DNA of 18,876 bases, from the NCBI GenBank assembly GCA_002702745.1, contig PABM01000024.1, forward strand, positions 1 to 18,876, written 5' to 3'. Positions 1-8,886 of the stretch are shown piece by piece; position 1 is the stretch's first letter, and every line of letters begins with the position of its first letter. The position numbers and the translations under genes are program-made. The notes beneath the pieces were generated by a model. That model saw only the letters and a list, made by a program, of their open reading frames with translations, was not told where the DNA came from and made no database searches. This DNA is from Flavobacteriaceae bacterium. GTDB taxonomy: Bacteria > Bacteroidota > Bacteroidia > Flavobacteriales > Flavobacteriaceae.

Positions 1-1
1 T

Positions 2-2887
2 ATTAGTGAAAAAGATTTATCGGGATCAATCACTCAAATAAAATCAGATCAACTAGAAAAAAACAGAAGCGGATCGGTTGAAAGTATTTTACAAGGTCAA
101 GTTTCTGGATTGGTTGTTTCGGAAAGTTCGCAACCCGGAGGGGGTTCTGGGGTATCAATTAGAGGTACAAATTCAATTTTAGGCGGAACACAGCCTTTAT
201 ATGTACTTGACGGAATTCCTGTCGATCCCTTAACCGATGCAGCAGGAATGGATAATAGCGGTGGATCTCAAAGCTCTTTAAGCTTTATCAATCCCAATGA
301 TATTGATAAGATTGAAGTTTTAAAAGATGCTGCAGCTACTGCAATATATGGCGCAAGAGGTGCTAACGGAGTTATTTTAATTACATCAAAAACTGCGAAT
401 AATGAAAATGGGAAAGATAAAATTTCCATTAGTTATGAAAGTTATGTGACTTCTGTAAGAAGAAATATAAATGTTTTAGATGGTCCTGGATTTGAAAACT
501 TCATGAATCAAAGAGTTTTAAATCAAATTTATCAGGACATAACTGATCCTAACAGAGCTGGAGGGCCGTTTGACGGGACTCAGGTTATTAATACAGATAA
601 TTACCCTGAAATTACGGAATACAACCTTCCCTACCCTGTATCATCTGGCATAAATACGAACTGGCAAAACGAAACCTACAGACTAGCTTTAAGTAATAAT
701 TACAACTTAAATTATAGAGGTGGAGATTTTAAAAGAAATATTACTATGGGGCTTGGAATTAAAAATCAGGAGGGAGTAATAATTAATTCAAATAATAAAA
801 CATTAAACTTTAACATGAATGCTAAAAGAAAAGCATTTAACGAAAAAATAGATTTTTACTCAAAAACCTACTTAAGTCATAAAAAAGGAAATGCTGCATC
901 TGTTGGAAATGGAGAAATTTTTCGACAAAGAGGTGTTGTTTCTCAAGCATTGCAGTTCCAACCCATTTTCTCATTACTTGAGCCTGGACAAGATGATGAT
1001 ATCTATGCAGCATTAAACGAAGGGAATGTAGTTTCGAACCCATATTCGTTAGCTAAATATGTTATGGATATCAAAGAATCTTCCTCTTTTAGGCAAACCT
1101 TACAATTAGTTAGTAAGATTACTCCAAAACTAACGGTAAATCTGAAGGGATCTTATAACTTTCAAAAAAGTACTAGAGATAATTATTATCCCCTCAATAC
1201 AACTAGAGGAAGAAATACTAATGGTGAAGCTTCTCAGGCATTTTTAGAAAATAGCAAAATTTATGCAGAGGCTAATCTCAGATACAGAAACAGGATTAAA
1301 AATCATCGAATTGACGCAACTCTTGTAGGTACCTATGAAAAAAATGAAATTAGATCAATTTTTAATAAAGCAAGAGGGTTTGGTACAGATGTAACTTCTT
1401 TTTACAATTTTGCTTCAGCAGAAGAAATTTTAACTCCTATTACTCAATTTAGAGAAGTAGGATTATTATCTGCTTTGTTTAGGGTCGGTTATAATTACAA
1501 AAGAAAATACTTTGTCGATATAAATACCAGAATAGATGCTTCATCAAAATTTTCTACGAATAATAAAAGTGCCTTGTTTCCTTCAATAGCTTTTTCTTGG
1601 TTTGCATCGAAAGAAAAAGTATTTAATAATTATAAAAACATAGATGAATTAAAATTTAGGTTGTCATATGGAAAAATAGGTAGTAATCCTATTAACCCTT
1701 ATCAGTCTCTTGCATTAATGACACCTATTCGCTATAATTTCAACGATGAAATAATCACCGGATTTTACGAATCTAATCTAGCAAATGATGATTTAACATG
1801 GGAAACAACTAATCAATTAAATTTTGGAGTTGATTTGGGTTTATTTGATTCAAAATTAAATTTTACTATTGATATGTATCACAAAGTAACCAGTGATTTA
1901 CTTCAATATGTACAACTCCCACCTTCAAACGGGTATGTTAGTAGAGTTGATAATTTTGGCGAAGTTGAAAATAAAGGGATTGAATTTAATGTAAAGTCAA
2001 TACTTTTAGATAATGATAATTTTGGTTGGGATATTAACGCAAACATTGGGCTAAATAAAAACAACCTTAATAAATTAAATTCAAACTTAGATTTTCAATT
2101 AGGTCCATCAATTGGGTTTTCACAGGTCTTCCCCATTTTATTTATGGTGGATCAGCCTCTAGGTATATACTGGGGTGCGCAAACAGATGGTATTTATGCA
2201 GATTGGGAAGAAGCAATTAACAGTGGAATCGCTGGTGCTGCTCCAGGGGAAATAAAATATGTAAATAATTTTGTTGATCTTGATGATTCCGGTCAACCAT
2301 TAGCTTTACAAGAAATAAATTTTGATGATTATGTAAAAATAGGTGATCCTAATCCTGATTTTACCTATTCCATTTCAAATAATTTTAGATATAAAAAATG
2401 GGATGCAAGTATCCTTTTCACTGGTCAAAAAGGAGGGGATTTGTTTTGGGTGGACTCATGGCAGTTGAGTGGTTTACAAAAAACCACTAATGTATTAACC
2501 TCATCATTTGAAAATTCATGGATTGCTCCACTTGTTTATGAAGAGGGTAATTATGTTTATAATCCGCAAGTTGGTAGTTTAAATAATGTAAGCCATCCTG
2601 CAGCACTAATTGATACGGGGTCAAGGGCAATACCCTCAGACAGAAATATATTTGACGGGTCATTTATTAGACTGAAAAATATTAATATTGGATATAATTT
2701 TGATTTTTCTGAAGGAAGAAATATGAGGATTTATATTTCTGGGCAAAATTTATTTGTATGGACTGACTATCCAGGTTATGATCCAGAAGTAAGAACTTAT
2801 ACCAAAAACCCACAAAAAAGAGGAGTTGATTTCGGCACTTATCCAGGTACTAAGTCTGTACTATTTGGATTAAAATTTAATTACTAA
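2..2887 (+). CDS. SusC/RagA-like TonB-dependent outer-membrane transporter, 5' truncated by window edge
   Basis: The reading frame is open to the left edge, so the true start lies outside the window; 961 residues are visible. SusC-type proteins are TonB-driven outer-membrane barrels that import oligosaccharides captured by a SusD lid. The first ~115 visible residues form the plug domain: a conserved SILQGQVSGL stretch, the SIRGTNSI motif, a VLDGIPVD segment and KDAAATAIYGARGANGVI. The rest is a long beta-barrel rich in alternating aromatic and polar residues, ending in the barrel-type C-terminus LKFNY. The missing part should be the signal peptide, the carboxypeptidase-regulatory-like domain and the TonB box. 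The gene is followed 3 bases later by a SusD gene, the hallmark arrangement. The family call is certain; the substrate cannot be read from the protein, although the sulfatase and galactose genes downstream suggest a sulfated galactose-containing glycan. Confidence 0.96.
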   Translation: MSEKDLSGSITQIKSDQLEKNRSGSVESILQGQVSGLVVSESSQPGGGSGVSIRGTNSILGGTQPLYVLDGIPVDPLTDAAGMDNSGGSQSSLSFINPNDIDKIEVLKDAAATAIYGARGANGVILITSKTANNENGKDKISISYESYVTSVRRNINVLDGPGFENFMNQRVLNQIYQDITDPNRAGGPFDGTQVINTDNYPEITEYNLPYPVSSGINTNWQNETYRLALSNNYNLNYRGGDFKRNITMGLGIKNQEGVIINSNNKTLNFNMNAKRKAFNEKIDFYSKTYLSHKKGNAASVGNGEIFRQRGVVSQALQFQPIFSLLEPGQDDDIYAALNEGNVVSNPYSLAKYVMDIKESSSFRQTLQLVSKITPKLTVNLKGSYNFQKSTRDNYYPLNTTRGRNTNGEASQAFLENSKIYAEANLRYRNRIKNHRIDATLVGTYEKNEIRSIFNKARGFGTDVTSFYNFASAEEILTPITQFREVGLLSALFRVGYNYKRKYFVDINTRIDASSKFSTNNKSALFPSIAFSWFASKEKVFNNYKNIDELKFRLSYGKIGSNPINPYQSLALMTPIRYNFNDEIITGFYESNLANDDLTWETTNQLNFGVDLGLFDSKLNFTIDMYHKVTSDLLQYVQLPPSNGYVSRVDNFGEVENKGIEFNVKSILLDNDNFGWDINANIGLNKNNLNKLNSNLDFQLGPSIGFSQVFPILFMVDQPLGIYWGAQTDGIYADWEEAINSGIAGAAPGEIKYVNNFVDLDDSGQPLALQEINFDDYVKIGDPNPDFTYSISNNFRYKKWDASILFTGQKGGDLFWVDSWQLSGLQKTTNVLTSSFENSWIAPLVYEEGNYVYNPQVGSLNNVSHPAALIDTGSRAIPSDRNIFDGSFIRLKNINIGYNFDFSEGRNMRIYISGQNLFVWTDYPGYDPEVRTYTKNPQKRGVDFGTYPGTKSVLFGLKFNY

Positions 2888-2890
2888 ACA

Positions 2891-4459
2891 ATGAAAAATA
2901 TAAAATACTACATCACAATTTTATTAGTTATTTCTTCATTAACATCTTGCAATGTTCTTGATGAAGATCCTTTTACACAACCAAGCACAGAAAACTTCTA
3001 TCAAAATCAAACCGATGCATTATCGGCTTTGACCTCAGTTTATGCTAGATTAAAGAGTGGAAACGGATATTATAAGCAACAATTTATACCCACACTATTT
3101 GCTTCCTCTGACCAAGGACTTGCCACCTATTTGTACAATGAGTTTAAGCGTGGTCTGGTTACCTCGACTAATTTAAATTTAAATAATTTATGGAAGGAGC
3201 TTTATTTAGGGATTAGGGATGCAAATAATGTAATTGCTAATGTTCCTGATATTGAAATGGATGAAGAATTAAAAAATAGAATCATAGGGGAAGCAAAATT
3301 TTTAAGAGCTTTAAATTATTTTAATTTAGTTCGCTGCTTTGGTGAAGTTCCTTTAAGAACCCAACCTGTTGAAGCTGGTGATGATCAAGGGCTGCCAGTC
3401 TCTTCAATTGTAGAAATATACGATGTTATCATTGACGACCTTAACTTTGCAGCAAATCACTGTTGGGGAAGAAATGAAACAAGGGGAAATCACACAAACG
3501 ATTTAGGAAGATCTACCAATACAGCTGCGCATGCAATGTTAGCAAAAGTATATACCCAAATTGCTTCAAGTAAAAGAACTGCAAGTGAAGGTGTTTTAGG
3601 AAATGAATTGTATCTCGAATTTACAGAATCATATGTTAATTATTATCAATATGCTAAAGACGAGTGCGATTCAGCAATAAATGGCCAAGGATTCAACCTT
3701 TCTAGTTCTTTGGAGGAATGGGTTACAATTTTTGATGCCGATAATGGTAATAATCCAGAGATGATTTTTGATGTTCAAGGATCCTCATTAACTGGCCAAG
3801 GAACTGCTCTTTCAAATTTATTCAGTCCTAGAAATGCAGGTTTATCAGGAACTGGATTTGGCGGAACAAACAAACTAAAACCTCTTTTTATTAATAACAG
3901 AATAGATAAGTATGACAACAGATTCCAAAACTCTATAATCACTCAATACGAAACAAGTACGAGAATTTTTAATATAAATCCAGCTTTTACAGGCTATATT
4001 CCAACTAACATAGAGACCGGTAATACACTGGGGACCCTTTGGCAAATATGGACAGCAAAATACATAGACACAGAAGCTACAACTGAGTACACAAGTAGGC
4101 AAAATTGGCATATTATAAGATTAGCTGATGTATACCTTATGAGAGCCGAAGCCAATGCTGAAATTTCATCAGATCCTGCTGCGGCAAACAATGATATAAA
4201 TATTTTAAGAAACCGAATAGAAATGAGTGAAATTGATTATTCAGCATACGATATGAATTCTTTTAGAGAAGAATTGTTAAGAGAAAGAGCTGTTGAGCTT
4301 TATATGGAGGGTCATAGATTCTTTGACTTGACTAGATTTGGAGTGTATGATGAGTATTGTAGATTTGTTTACGGAGATACTGACGGTGCAAGACAGGCTG
4401 AAGACTACACATGGCCCATACCAATAATTGAAACTTCAACTAATAGTGAAATTGATTAA
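2891..4459 (+). CDS. SusD/RagB-like surface glycan-binding lipoprotein
   Basis: This 522-residue protein is the partner of the upstream SusC-like transporter. SusD proteins sit on the outer membrane surface and close over the transporter to deliver glycans. A short lysine-containing N-terminus and hydrophobic segment lead into the lipobox LTSC, with the lipidated cysteine at residue 20, followed by the acidic stretch NVLDEDP typical of surface-exported Bacteroidota lipoproteins. The alpha-helical tetratricopeptide-like core is indicated by AKFLRALNYFNLVRCFGEVP and ADVYLMRAEANAE. The C-terminal RagB/SusD domain shows LLRERAVELYMEGHRFFDL, and the tail TWPIP matches the usual family ending. Length is normal for the family. 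The start ATG is 3 bases after the SusC stop, so the two genes are surely co-transcribed. Confidence 0.96.
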   Translation: MKNIKYYITILLVISSLTSCNVLDEDPFTQPSTENFYQNQTDALSALTSVYARLKSGNGYYKQQFIPTLFASSDQGLATYLYNEFKRGLVTSTNLNLNNLWKELYLGIRDANNVIANVPDIEMDEELKNRIIGEAKFLRALNYFNLVRCFGEVPLRTQPVEAGDDQGLPVSSIVEIYDVIIDDLNFAANHCWGRNETRGNHTNDLGRSTNTAAHAMLAKVYTQIASSKRTASEGVLGNELYLEFTESYVNYYQYAKDECDSAINGQGFNLSSSLEEWVTIFDADNGNNPEMIFDVQGSSLTGQGTALSNLFSPRNAGLSGTGFGGTNKLKPLFINNRIDKYDNRFQNSIITQYETSTRIFNINPAFTGYIPTNIETGNTLGTLWQIWTAKYIDTEATTEYTSRQNWHIIRLADVYLMRAEANAEISSDPAAANNDINILRNRIEMSEIDYSAYDMNSFREELLRERAVELYMEGHRFFDLTRFGVYDEYCRFVYGDTDGARQAEDYTWPIPIIETSTNSEID

Positions 4460-4464
4460 ATATA

Positions 4465-5895
4465 ATGTTAAAACAGATTTTATTTTCGATATTTCTTCTA
4501 TTTTATCAGTTCACACATTTACAAACAAATACCAGTCACCCTAATTTTATACTCATTCTAGCAGACGACCAAGGATGGAATGGCACGTCTGTAAAAATGT
4601 TAAATGATAACGACTTATCTAAAAGTGACTTTTATGAGACCCCTAGCATTGAAAGAATTGCTAAAAAAGGTGTCATATTCTCAAACGCATATGCAAGTGC
4701 CCCTGTATGCGCTCCTTCTAGATATAGCATTCAGTTTGGACAAACTCCAGCTAGATTAAAAATGATTAGAGTTGGAATGAACACTGACCATATTGATCAC
4801 AATAAAAAACTTTCAATTCCAAAGCAATTAAAAAAAATTAATTCGGAATACAGAGCTGCACATTTTGGAAAATGGGGTATGGATTCTAATCCTGAATCTG
4901 TCGGTTATGACAAAAGTGATGGACCTACAAAAAATAAAGATGGAGTTTTCAATTATAATTCTAATAAACTGCAATGGAGCAATAACGAGTCGTCGGATCC
5001 TAAAAAAATATTTAGTGTAACTGATAGAGCAATTAATTTTATTGAAGAAAATAAAGAGAATAGAACACCCTTTTTTCTTCAAATATCTCATTATGCAATA
5101 CACTCTGATATAGTTGCGCGAAAAGAAACATTTGAGAAATTTAAAAATAAAAACCCTGGAAAAATACATAATAATTTAGGTCTAGCTTCAATGACTTTTG
5201 ACTTGGATGAAAGTGTAGGTCTAATATTAGATAAACTTGACGAATTAAATCTAACAGAAAACACGTATGTGATTTACACATCAGATAACGGATCAGTACC
5301 AATTATAACGCCCCGTAAATATTATAAGCAGAGTTATAATTTTCCTTTACAAAGAGGGAAATGGGATGGAATGGAAGGCGGAATAAGAGTTCCTTTTATT
5401 ATTAAAGGACCTGGAATTCACAAGAAAAGGTATTCAGATACACCAATTTCATTTTCAGATATATTGCCTACAATAATAGATGTTTCAGCCAATAAAGTAC
5501 TCAAGAATAATAACCTCGACGGTGGTAGTTTTAAAAATTTATTATTCAATAAAAATGATAAAGTGTTTAGAAAAACAAAAGGGTTGATATTTCATGTTCC
5601 CTATCAAAATAAAATTGCTTTGGATAGAGCACATTCTGCTATTATAGTTGATAATTATAAACTCATAAAGTTTTATGATAAAAATGAAATAAAATTATAT
5701 GATATTAAAAATGATATCAGTGAAAGTATTGATCTATCAAAAATTTATATTGACGGAAAATTAATTAACAAAAAATTAAGTGAAAGATTAGAAAGAATTC
5801 TTCATAGATATCTTAAAAAAGTCAAAGCTCCTAAATGGAAACGCGGTATAACATGGAAAGAAAAATCTTTAGAAATTATCAATTCTTATCATTAA
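4465..5895 (+). CDS. Exported S1-family sulfatase (formylglycine-dependent)
   Basis: This 476-residue arylsulfatase-superfamily enzyme hydrolyses sulfate esters, here presumably on a glycan. An uncleaved-looking hydrophobic leader (residues 3-19) without a lipobox points to Sec export to the periplasm. Calcium ligands appear in ILADDQG (D34, D35). The nucleophile motif is VCAPSRYSIQFGQ, with C82 expected to become formylglycine and R86 conserved. The usual Thr of the TG pair is replaced by Phe in this motif. GKWG (K136) replaces the more common GKWH. A further metal-site segment is YTSDNG, followed by RGKWDGMEGG. It starts 5 bases after the SusD stop and is part of the SusCD operon. The family is certain; subfamily and linkage specificity are not assignable from sequence alone. 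A maturase (FGE or anSME) is not in the window. Confidence 0.93.
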   Translation: MLKQILFSIFLLFYQFTHLQTNTSHPNFILILADDQGWNGTSVKMLNDNDLSKSDFYETPSIERIAKKGVIFSNAYASAPVCAPSRYSIQFGQTPARLKMIRVGMNTDHIDHNKKLSIPKQLKKINSEYRAAHFGKWGMDSNPESVGYDKSDGPTKNKDGVFNYNSNKLQWSNNESSDPKKIFSVTDRAINFIEENKENRTPFFLQISHYAIHSDIVARKETFEKFKNKNPGKIHNNLGLASMTFDLDESVGLILDKLDELNLTENTYVIYTSDNGSVPIITPRKYYKQSYNFPLQRGKWDGMEGGIRVPFIIKGPGIHKKRYSDTPISFSDILPTIIDVSANKVLKNNNLDGGSFKNLLFNKNDKVFRKTKGLIFHVPYQNKIALDRAHSAIIVDNYKLIKFYDKNEIKLYDIKNDISESIDLSKIYIDGKLINKKLSERLERILHRYLKKVKAPKWKRGITWKEKSLEIINSYH

Positions 5896-5913
5896 AAATT
5901 ATGTTTTTTTTAT

Positions 5914-5931
5914 AATAAGCACCCTTATTTT
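5914..5931 (+). terminator. Weak AU-rich hairpin after the SusCD-sulfatase genes
   Basis: AATAAG and CTTATT form a 6-bp stem around a CACC loop, with three more T residues following. It lies 18 bases after the sulfatase stop and upstream of a candidate promoter. It is too AT-rich to be a strong terminator and may only attenuate read-through. Confidence 0.3.
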
Positions 5932-5971
5932 GATAATTTCAAAAAATTATAAAATAAAAAATATAATATCC

Positions 5972-6000
5972 TTGAATAATTTATAAAAATTAGTATTTTG
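5972..6000 (+). promoter_or_regulatory. Candidate Bacteroidota-type promoter for the T9SS protein gene
   Basis: A TTG at 5972-5974 is separated by 19 bases from TATTTTG at 5994-6000. This resembles the flavobacterial TTG-N17-23-TAnnTTTG consensus but with one base missing between TA and TTTG. It sits about 30 bases upstream of the start codon, in the only sizeable gap of this gene group. It would give the secreted protein its own transcription, separate from the SusCD operon. Confidence 0.45.
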
Positions 6001-6028
6001 CAAAATTAAATTAATCAAACTAAAAAAA

Positions 6029-8797
6029 ATGTTTATGAAAAAAATTACATTACTACTATTTACATTTATAACTGGTAGCATTTTTGCTCAGACTCAAATC
6101 TCTAATTCTGATCTTTTTGTGGCTGGTGCAAACGAAAATTGGCCGCATATATTACAGGCTGCTACAAATGATGATGTGAATAGTCAATCAGCACAAACCT
6201 TAGTAATTAATATTACAAGTTTACCCGATGCTGGTGCAAACGTACGGGTTTATAAAACCACTGCTAATGGAGGAGATTTTTTTGGAAATCCAGTAGCATT
6301 GAATATTGGCTCCAACACAATTAATGTAACAGCGGTTAGTTTTAATAGGGCTGTAAAGTTTCAATTTAATAGCGGAGAAATATCTTTCGATGCTATTTCT
6401 CTAAATGATTCAGACAATGCTTTGACTGTTGGAACATCAGATATTTTTACTTCAACTGGAAATGCAAATTGGCCTCACGTTGTTCAGATTGCTTCTGCTG
6501 ATGATGATAGCAGTCAATTAGAGCAAATGGTCGAGTTTTACATTACAAGTGTTCCTGCTGAAGGAGCAAGCTATAGAGTAGTTAAGTCTGTTGCTAACGG
6601 AAATCTTAACTTTGGCAGTGCTCAAACAATTACATTGGGTAAAAACACCAAAACAATTAATGCTGTTACATTTAATAGAGAAGTTAAATTACAATTTAGT
6701 TCTGGAGACATAAGATTTGATGATATGTCCGCAAATGGAGAATCATTACTCCCTTCAACAGTTGATGTTACATTCACGGTTAATGCTGCGAATGTCGCTG
6801 GTGGTGTTGGTGAAGGCGGAATGTATTTAGGTGGTGGCGTCTTTGGTGGTGCCAACGCTCATGCAATGCAGGATGATGATGGTGATGGAACTTGGGAAGT
6901 TACAGTAACAGTAGATTCTGGAACTGAAGGTGCTTATACTTTCGTAAACAGTCCAGCTAACGGGGATGATTATGCTGGTAAAGAAGATATCTCAGGACAA
7001 GAATGTGCTTATGGTGAATGGAATGATAGATTTTTTGGTCCTGTAACTGAAGACACTACATTAATGCATTGCTATGGTAGTTGTGAGACAGACGGAACTT
7101 GTCCAGCTCCTCCTTCTACTACAATGGTTACATTTAATGTTAATATGAATGCTTACGCAGGTGAATTTACTACAGTTCACGTAAAAGGTGAGTTTAACGG
7201 TTGGTCAGAGGACGGATATGTGATGAATGATGATGACGGTGATGGTATTTATACTCATACCGAAGAATTAGCACACGGAACTTACTTCTGGAAATACTCA
7301 ATAGATCAATGGGCTGGTCAAGAATCATTCTCTAGTGAATCAGAAGGTTGTACTGCTGAAAACAACGGAAACTTTGACAGACAGATTACTGTTGAAGGTG
7401 AATCTATGGATGTAGCCTATTGCTGGAATTCTTGTTCAGCTGAAGGTTGTAATTCAGCTCTTCAATTAAAAGGTATCTTAGATATTGATGTTGGAGGTGG
7501 TGTCGGTAAAGGAGTTCACTTATATGCTGTATCCGATATTGCAGATCTTTCATTATACGGTTTAGGTTCTGCAAATAATCAACAAGGAACTGACGGTTTA
7601 GAATTTGCTCTTTCAGGATCAGTTTCTGCAGGTCAACATATCTTAGTAACTAACTCTGCTGCTGATGCAACTGGTGACGATGTATTCCTAGACGGATACT
7701 TAGGCGCTAGTGAAGCCTTTGATTTAATAATCAATGGTGGAGGCTCTGCTTTACAAGGTAACGGAAATGATGCTTATGAATTATTTGAAGTTATCGATGG
7801 AAATGAAGTTGTTGTTGAGACTTTTGGAGTTACCGGAAATGTAGGTGATCCTAGTCAAGGTGGCGATTATACAATGGATTGGGTTTATAGAGATTCTTGG
7901 GCTTATAAAGATGCATTTGGTATATGGACTTATGGAGGAGAGAGCTGTACAGATGGTTCAACAACCACTTGTGAATCAAACTGTCCTTATCCATTTATTT
8001 CTTGTGATACTAGTTCAGAAGTTGTTGACTTCTTAGTAAATGGAGGAAACTGGAGAGTTATGGCAGAAGAAAATGGTCATATGGGTGTAGGTCCTGGTGA
8101 TCAATTTAGTGCTGCTTGGTGGAATGCTGATGCATGGGCGAAGGCTTACACCGGACTATATGATGACGGATGGATGTTTGACGCTGAAGGATTTATGACA
8201 CACGATACTGGTGATGATGGTACTATTTTTGGTAAAAAGCCTGCTATTGATGCTGCTTTCCCTGAAAATACTCCTTATGATGCAGATATAGATCCTGATA
8301 CTGGAAATGCAGACAATCAAGAATATTTCAACTATCCTTTGGCAACTTATACAGACTCTTATAGTGTTAGTACACTAGGAGATTATGATACAATTACTTT
8401 AGGAAGTAACGGTGCAATTGGTTTCTACACTGCAACTGCTGGTCAAGAATATCAAATTCTTGAAACAGGTGAAGGTTATATGTATCTTAGAAATGTAGGT
8501 CAAGATACAAATTCTTGGTATGGTAAATTTACCAATGCTGATTATCTATCTACTAGTGATAATGAGATATTAGACATGAGAATATACCCTAACCCTGTGA
8601 ACGGTAATTATATTACTATTCTTACACCGGTTGAAGGACTGAAAGATGTCGAAGTATATTCTGTAACTGGTAGAAAACTATTAGACACTACTATTAATAA
8701 CAACACTTTAGATGTTAGTTCATTAAATAGTGGATTCTATATGATCAAGGTTACAATAGACGGACAAAGTAAGGTATCTAAGTTAATCGTTAGATAA
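6029..8797 (+). CDS. Large secreted multidomain protein with T9SS C-terminal sorting domain, probable surface glycan binder
   Basis: The 922-residue precursor starts with a Sec signal peptide ending at FA|QT (about residue 20). The second ATG at 6035 gives the more usual MKKIT start. Two tandem repeats follow (about 24-127 and 135-236), each with NWPH, a YRV/VRVYK strand, NG.LNFG-like and VKFQF..GEI-like strands. Two beta modules (about 245-360 and 365-476) each carry an acidic DDDGDG loop and four cysteines (326, 348, 352, 358; 441, 465, 469, 474), and resemble starch-binding or E-set modules. Residues 478-659 look like a lamin-tail-like domain (GVHLYAVSDIADLSLYGLG). Residues 660-835 contain a GNWRV...GHMGVGPGDQ module seen in secreted glycan-binding proteins of Bacteroidota. 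The tail from about 848 (IYPNPVNG, VYSVTGR, GFYMIKV) is a type A T9SS sorting domain. I see no hydrolase signature, so a binding role beside SusD, similar to SusE/F, is an inference. Codon use is less AT-rich than in its neighbours, which may mean high expression. Confidence 0.85.
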   Translation: MFMKKITLLLFTFITGSIFAQTQISNSDLFVAGANENWPHILQAATNDDVNSQSAQTLVINITSLPDAGANVRVYKTTANGGDFFGNPVALNIGSNTINVTAVSFNRAVKFQFNSGEISFDAISLNDSDNALTVGTSDIFTSTGNANWPHVVQIASADDDSSQLEQMVEFYITSVPAEGASYRVVKSVANGNLNFGSAQTITLGKNTKTINAVTFNREVKLQFSSGDIRFDDMSANGESLLPSTVDVTFTVNAANVAGGVGEGGMYLGGGVFGGANAHAMQDDDGDGTWEVTVTVDSGTEGAYTFVNSPANGDDYAGKEDISGQECAYGEWNDRFFGPVTEDTTLMHCYGSCETDGTCPAPPSTTMVTFNVNMNAYAGEFTTVHVKGEFNGWSEDGYVMNDDDGDGIYTHTEELAHGTYFWKYSIDQWAGQESFSSESEGCTAENNGNFDRQITVEGESMDVAYCWNSCSAEGCNSALQLKGILDIDVGGGVGKGVHLYAVSDIADLSLYGLGSANNQQGTDGLEFALSGSVSAGQHILVTNSAADATGDDVFLDGYLGASEAFDLIINGGGSALQGNGNDAYELFEVIDGNEVVVETFGVTGNVGDPSQGGDYTMDWVYRDSWAYKDAFGIWTYGGESCTDGSTTTCESNCPYPFISCDTSSEVVDFLVNGGNWRVMAEENGHMGVGPGDQFSAAWWNADAWAKAYTGLYDDGWMFDAEGFMTHDTGDDGTIFGKKPAIDAAFPENTPYDADIDPDTGNADNQEYFNYPLATYTDSYSVSTLGDYDTITLGSNGAIGFYTATAGQEYQILETGEGYMYLRNVGQDTNSWYGKFTNADYLSTSDNEILDMRIYPNPVNGNYITILTPVEGLKDVEVYSVTGRKLLDTTINNNTLDVSSLNSGFYMIKVTIDGQSKVSKLIVR

Positions 8798-8815
8798 ATT
8801 ATTAAGTTTATAAAT

Positions 8816-8854
8816 AAAGAATGCCAGATAAAAATTTATCTGGCATTCTTTTTT
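8816..8854 (+). terminator. Strong intrinsic terminator after the T9SS protein gene
   Basis: A perfect 17-bp inverted repeat (8816-8832 against 8835-8851, core GAATGCCAGATAAA) with a 2-base centre runs into a T-run. It lies 18 bases after the stop codon. It should end transcription of the T9SS gene and separates the locus into two transcription units. Because both arms begin or end in A or T runs, it could act on both strands, but only the plus strand has a gene ending here. Confidence 0.9.
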
Positions 8855-8886
8855 AACTAAATTGTGATTGTATTTAATATTTTCAA

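Noticed and set aside
478..850. Possible catalytic glycoside hydrolase or sulfatase domain in the T9SS protein (residue numbers given as coordinates)
   Set aside because: No catalytic signature of any hydrolase family could be recognised in residues 478-850; lamin-tail-like and binding-like modules explain it better.
837..1043. Minus-strand frame of 68 codons inside the SusC gene
   Set aside because: It lies wholly within a certain coding region and has no protein-like motifs; a shadow of the real frame.
4828..5169. Minus-strand frame of 113 codons inside the first sulfatase gene
   Set aside because: Composition is Phe/Ile/Arg-rich as expected from the antisense of AT-rich Lys/Asn codons; the sulfatase frame is certain.
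6622..6855. Minus-strand frame of 77 codons, Pro-rich, inside the T9SS protein gene
   Set aside because: The proline richness comes from the antisense of Gly-rich codons (GGTGGT); no independent signals.
8855..8886. Promoter for the second sulfatase operon
   Set aside because: TATTTTC at 8878-8884 has no G and the nearest TTG is only 13 bases upstream, and it would leave almost no leader; not convincing.
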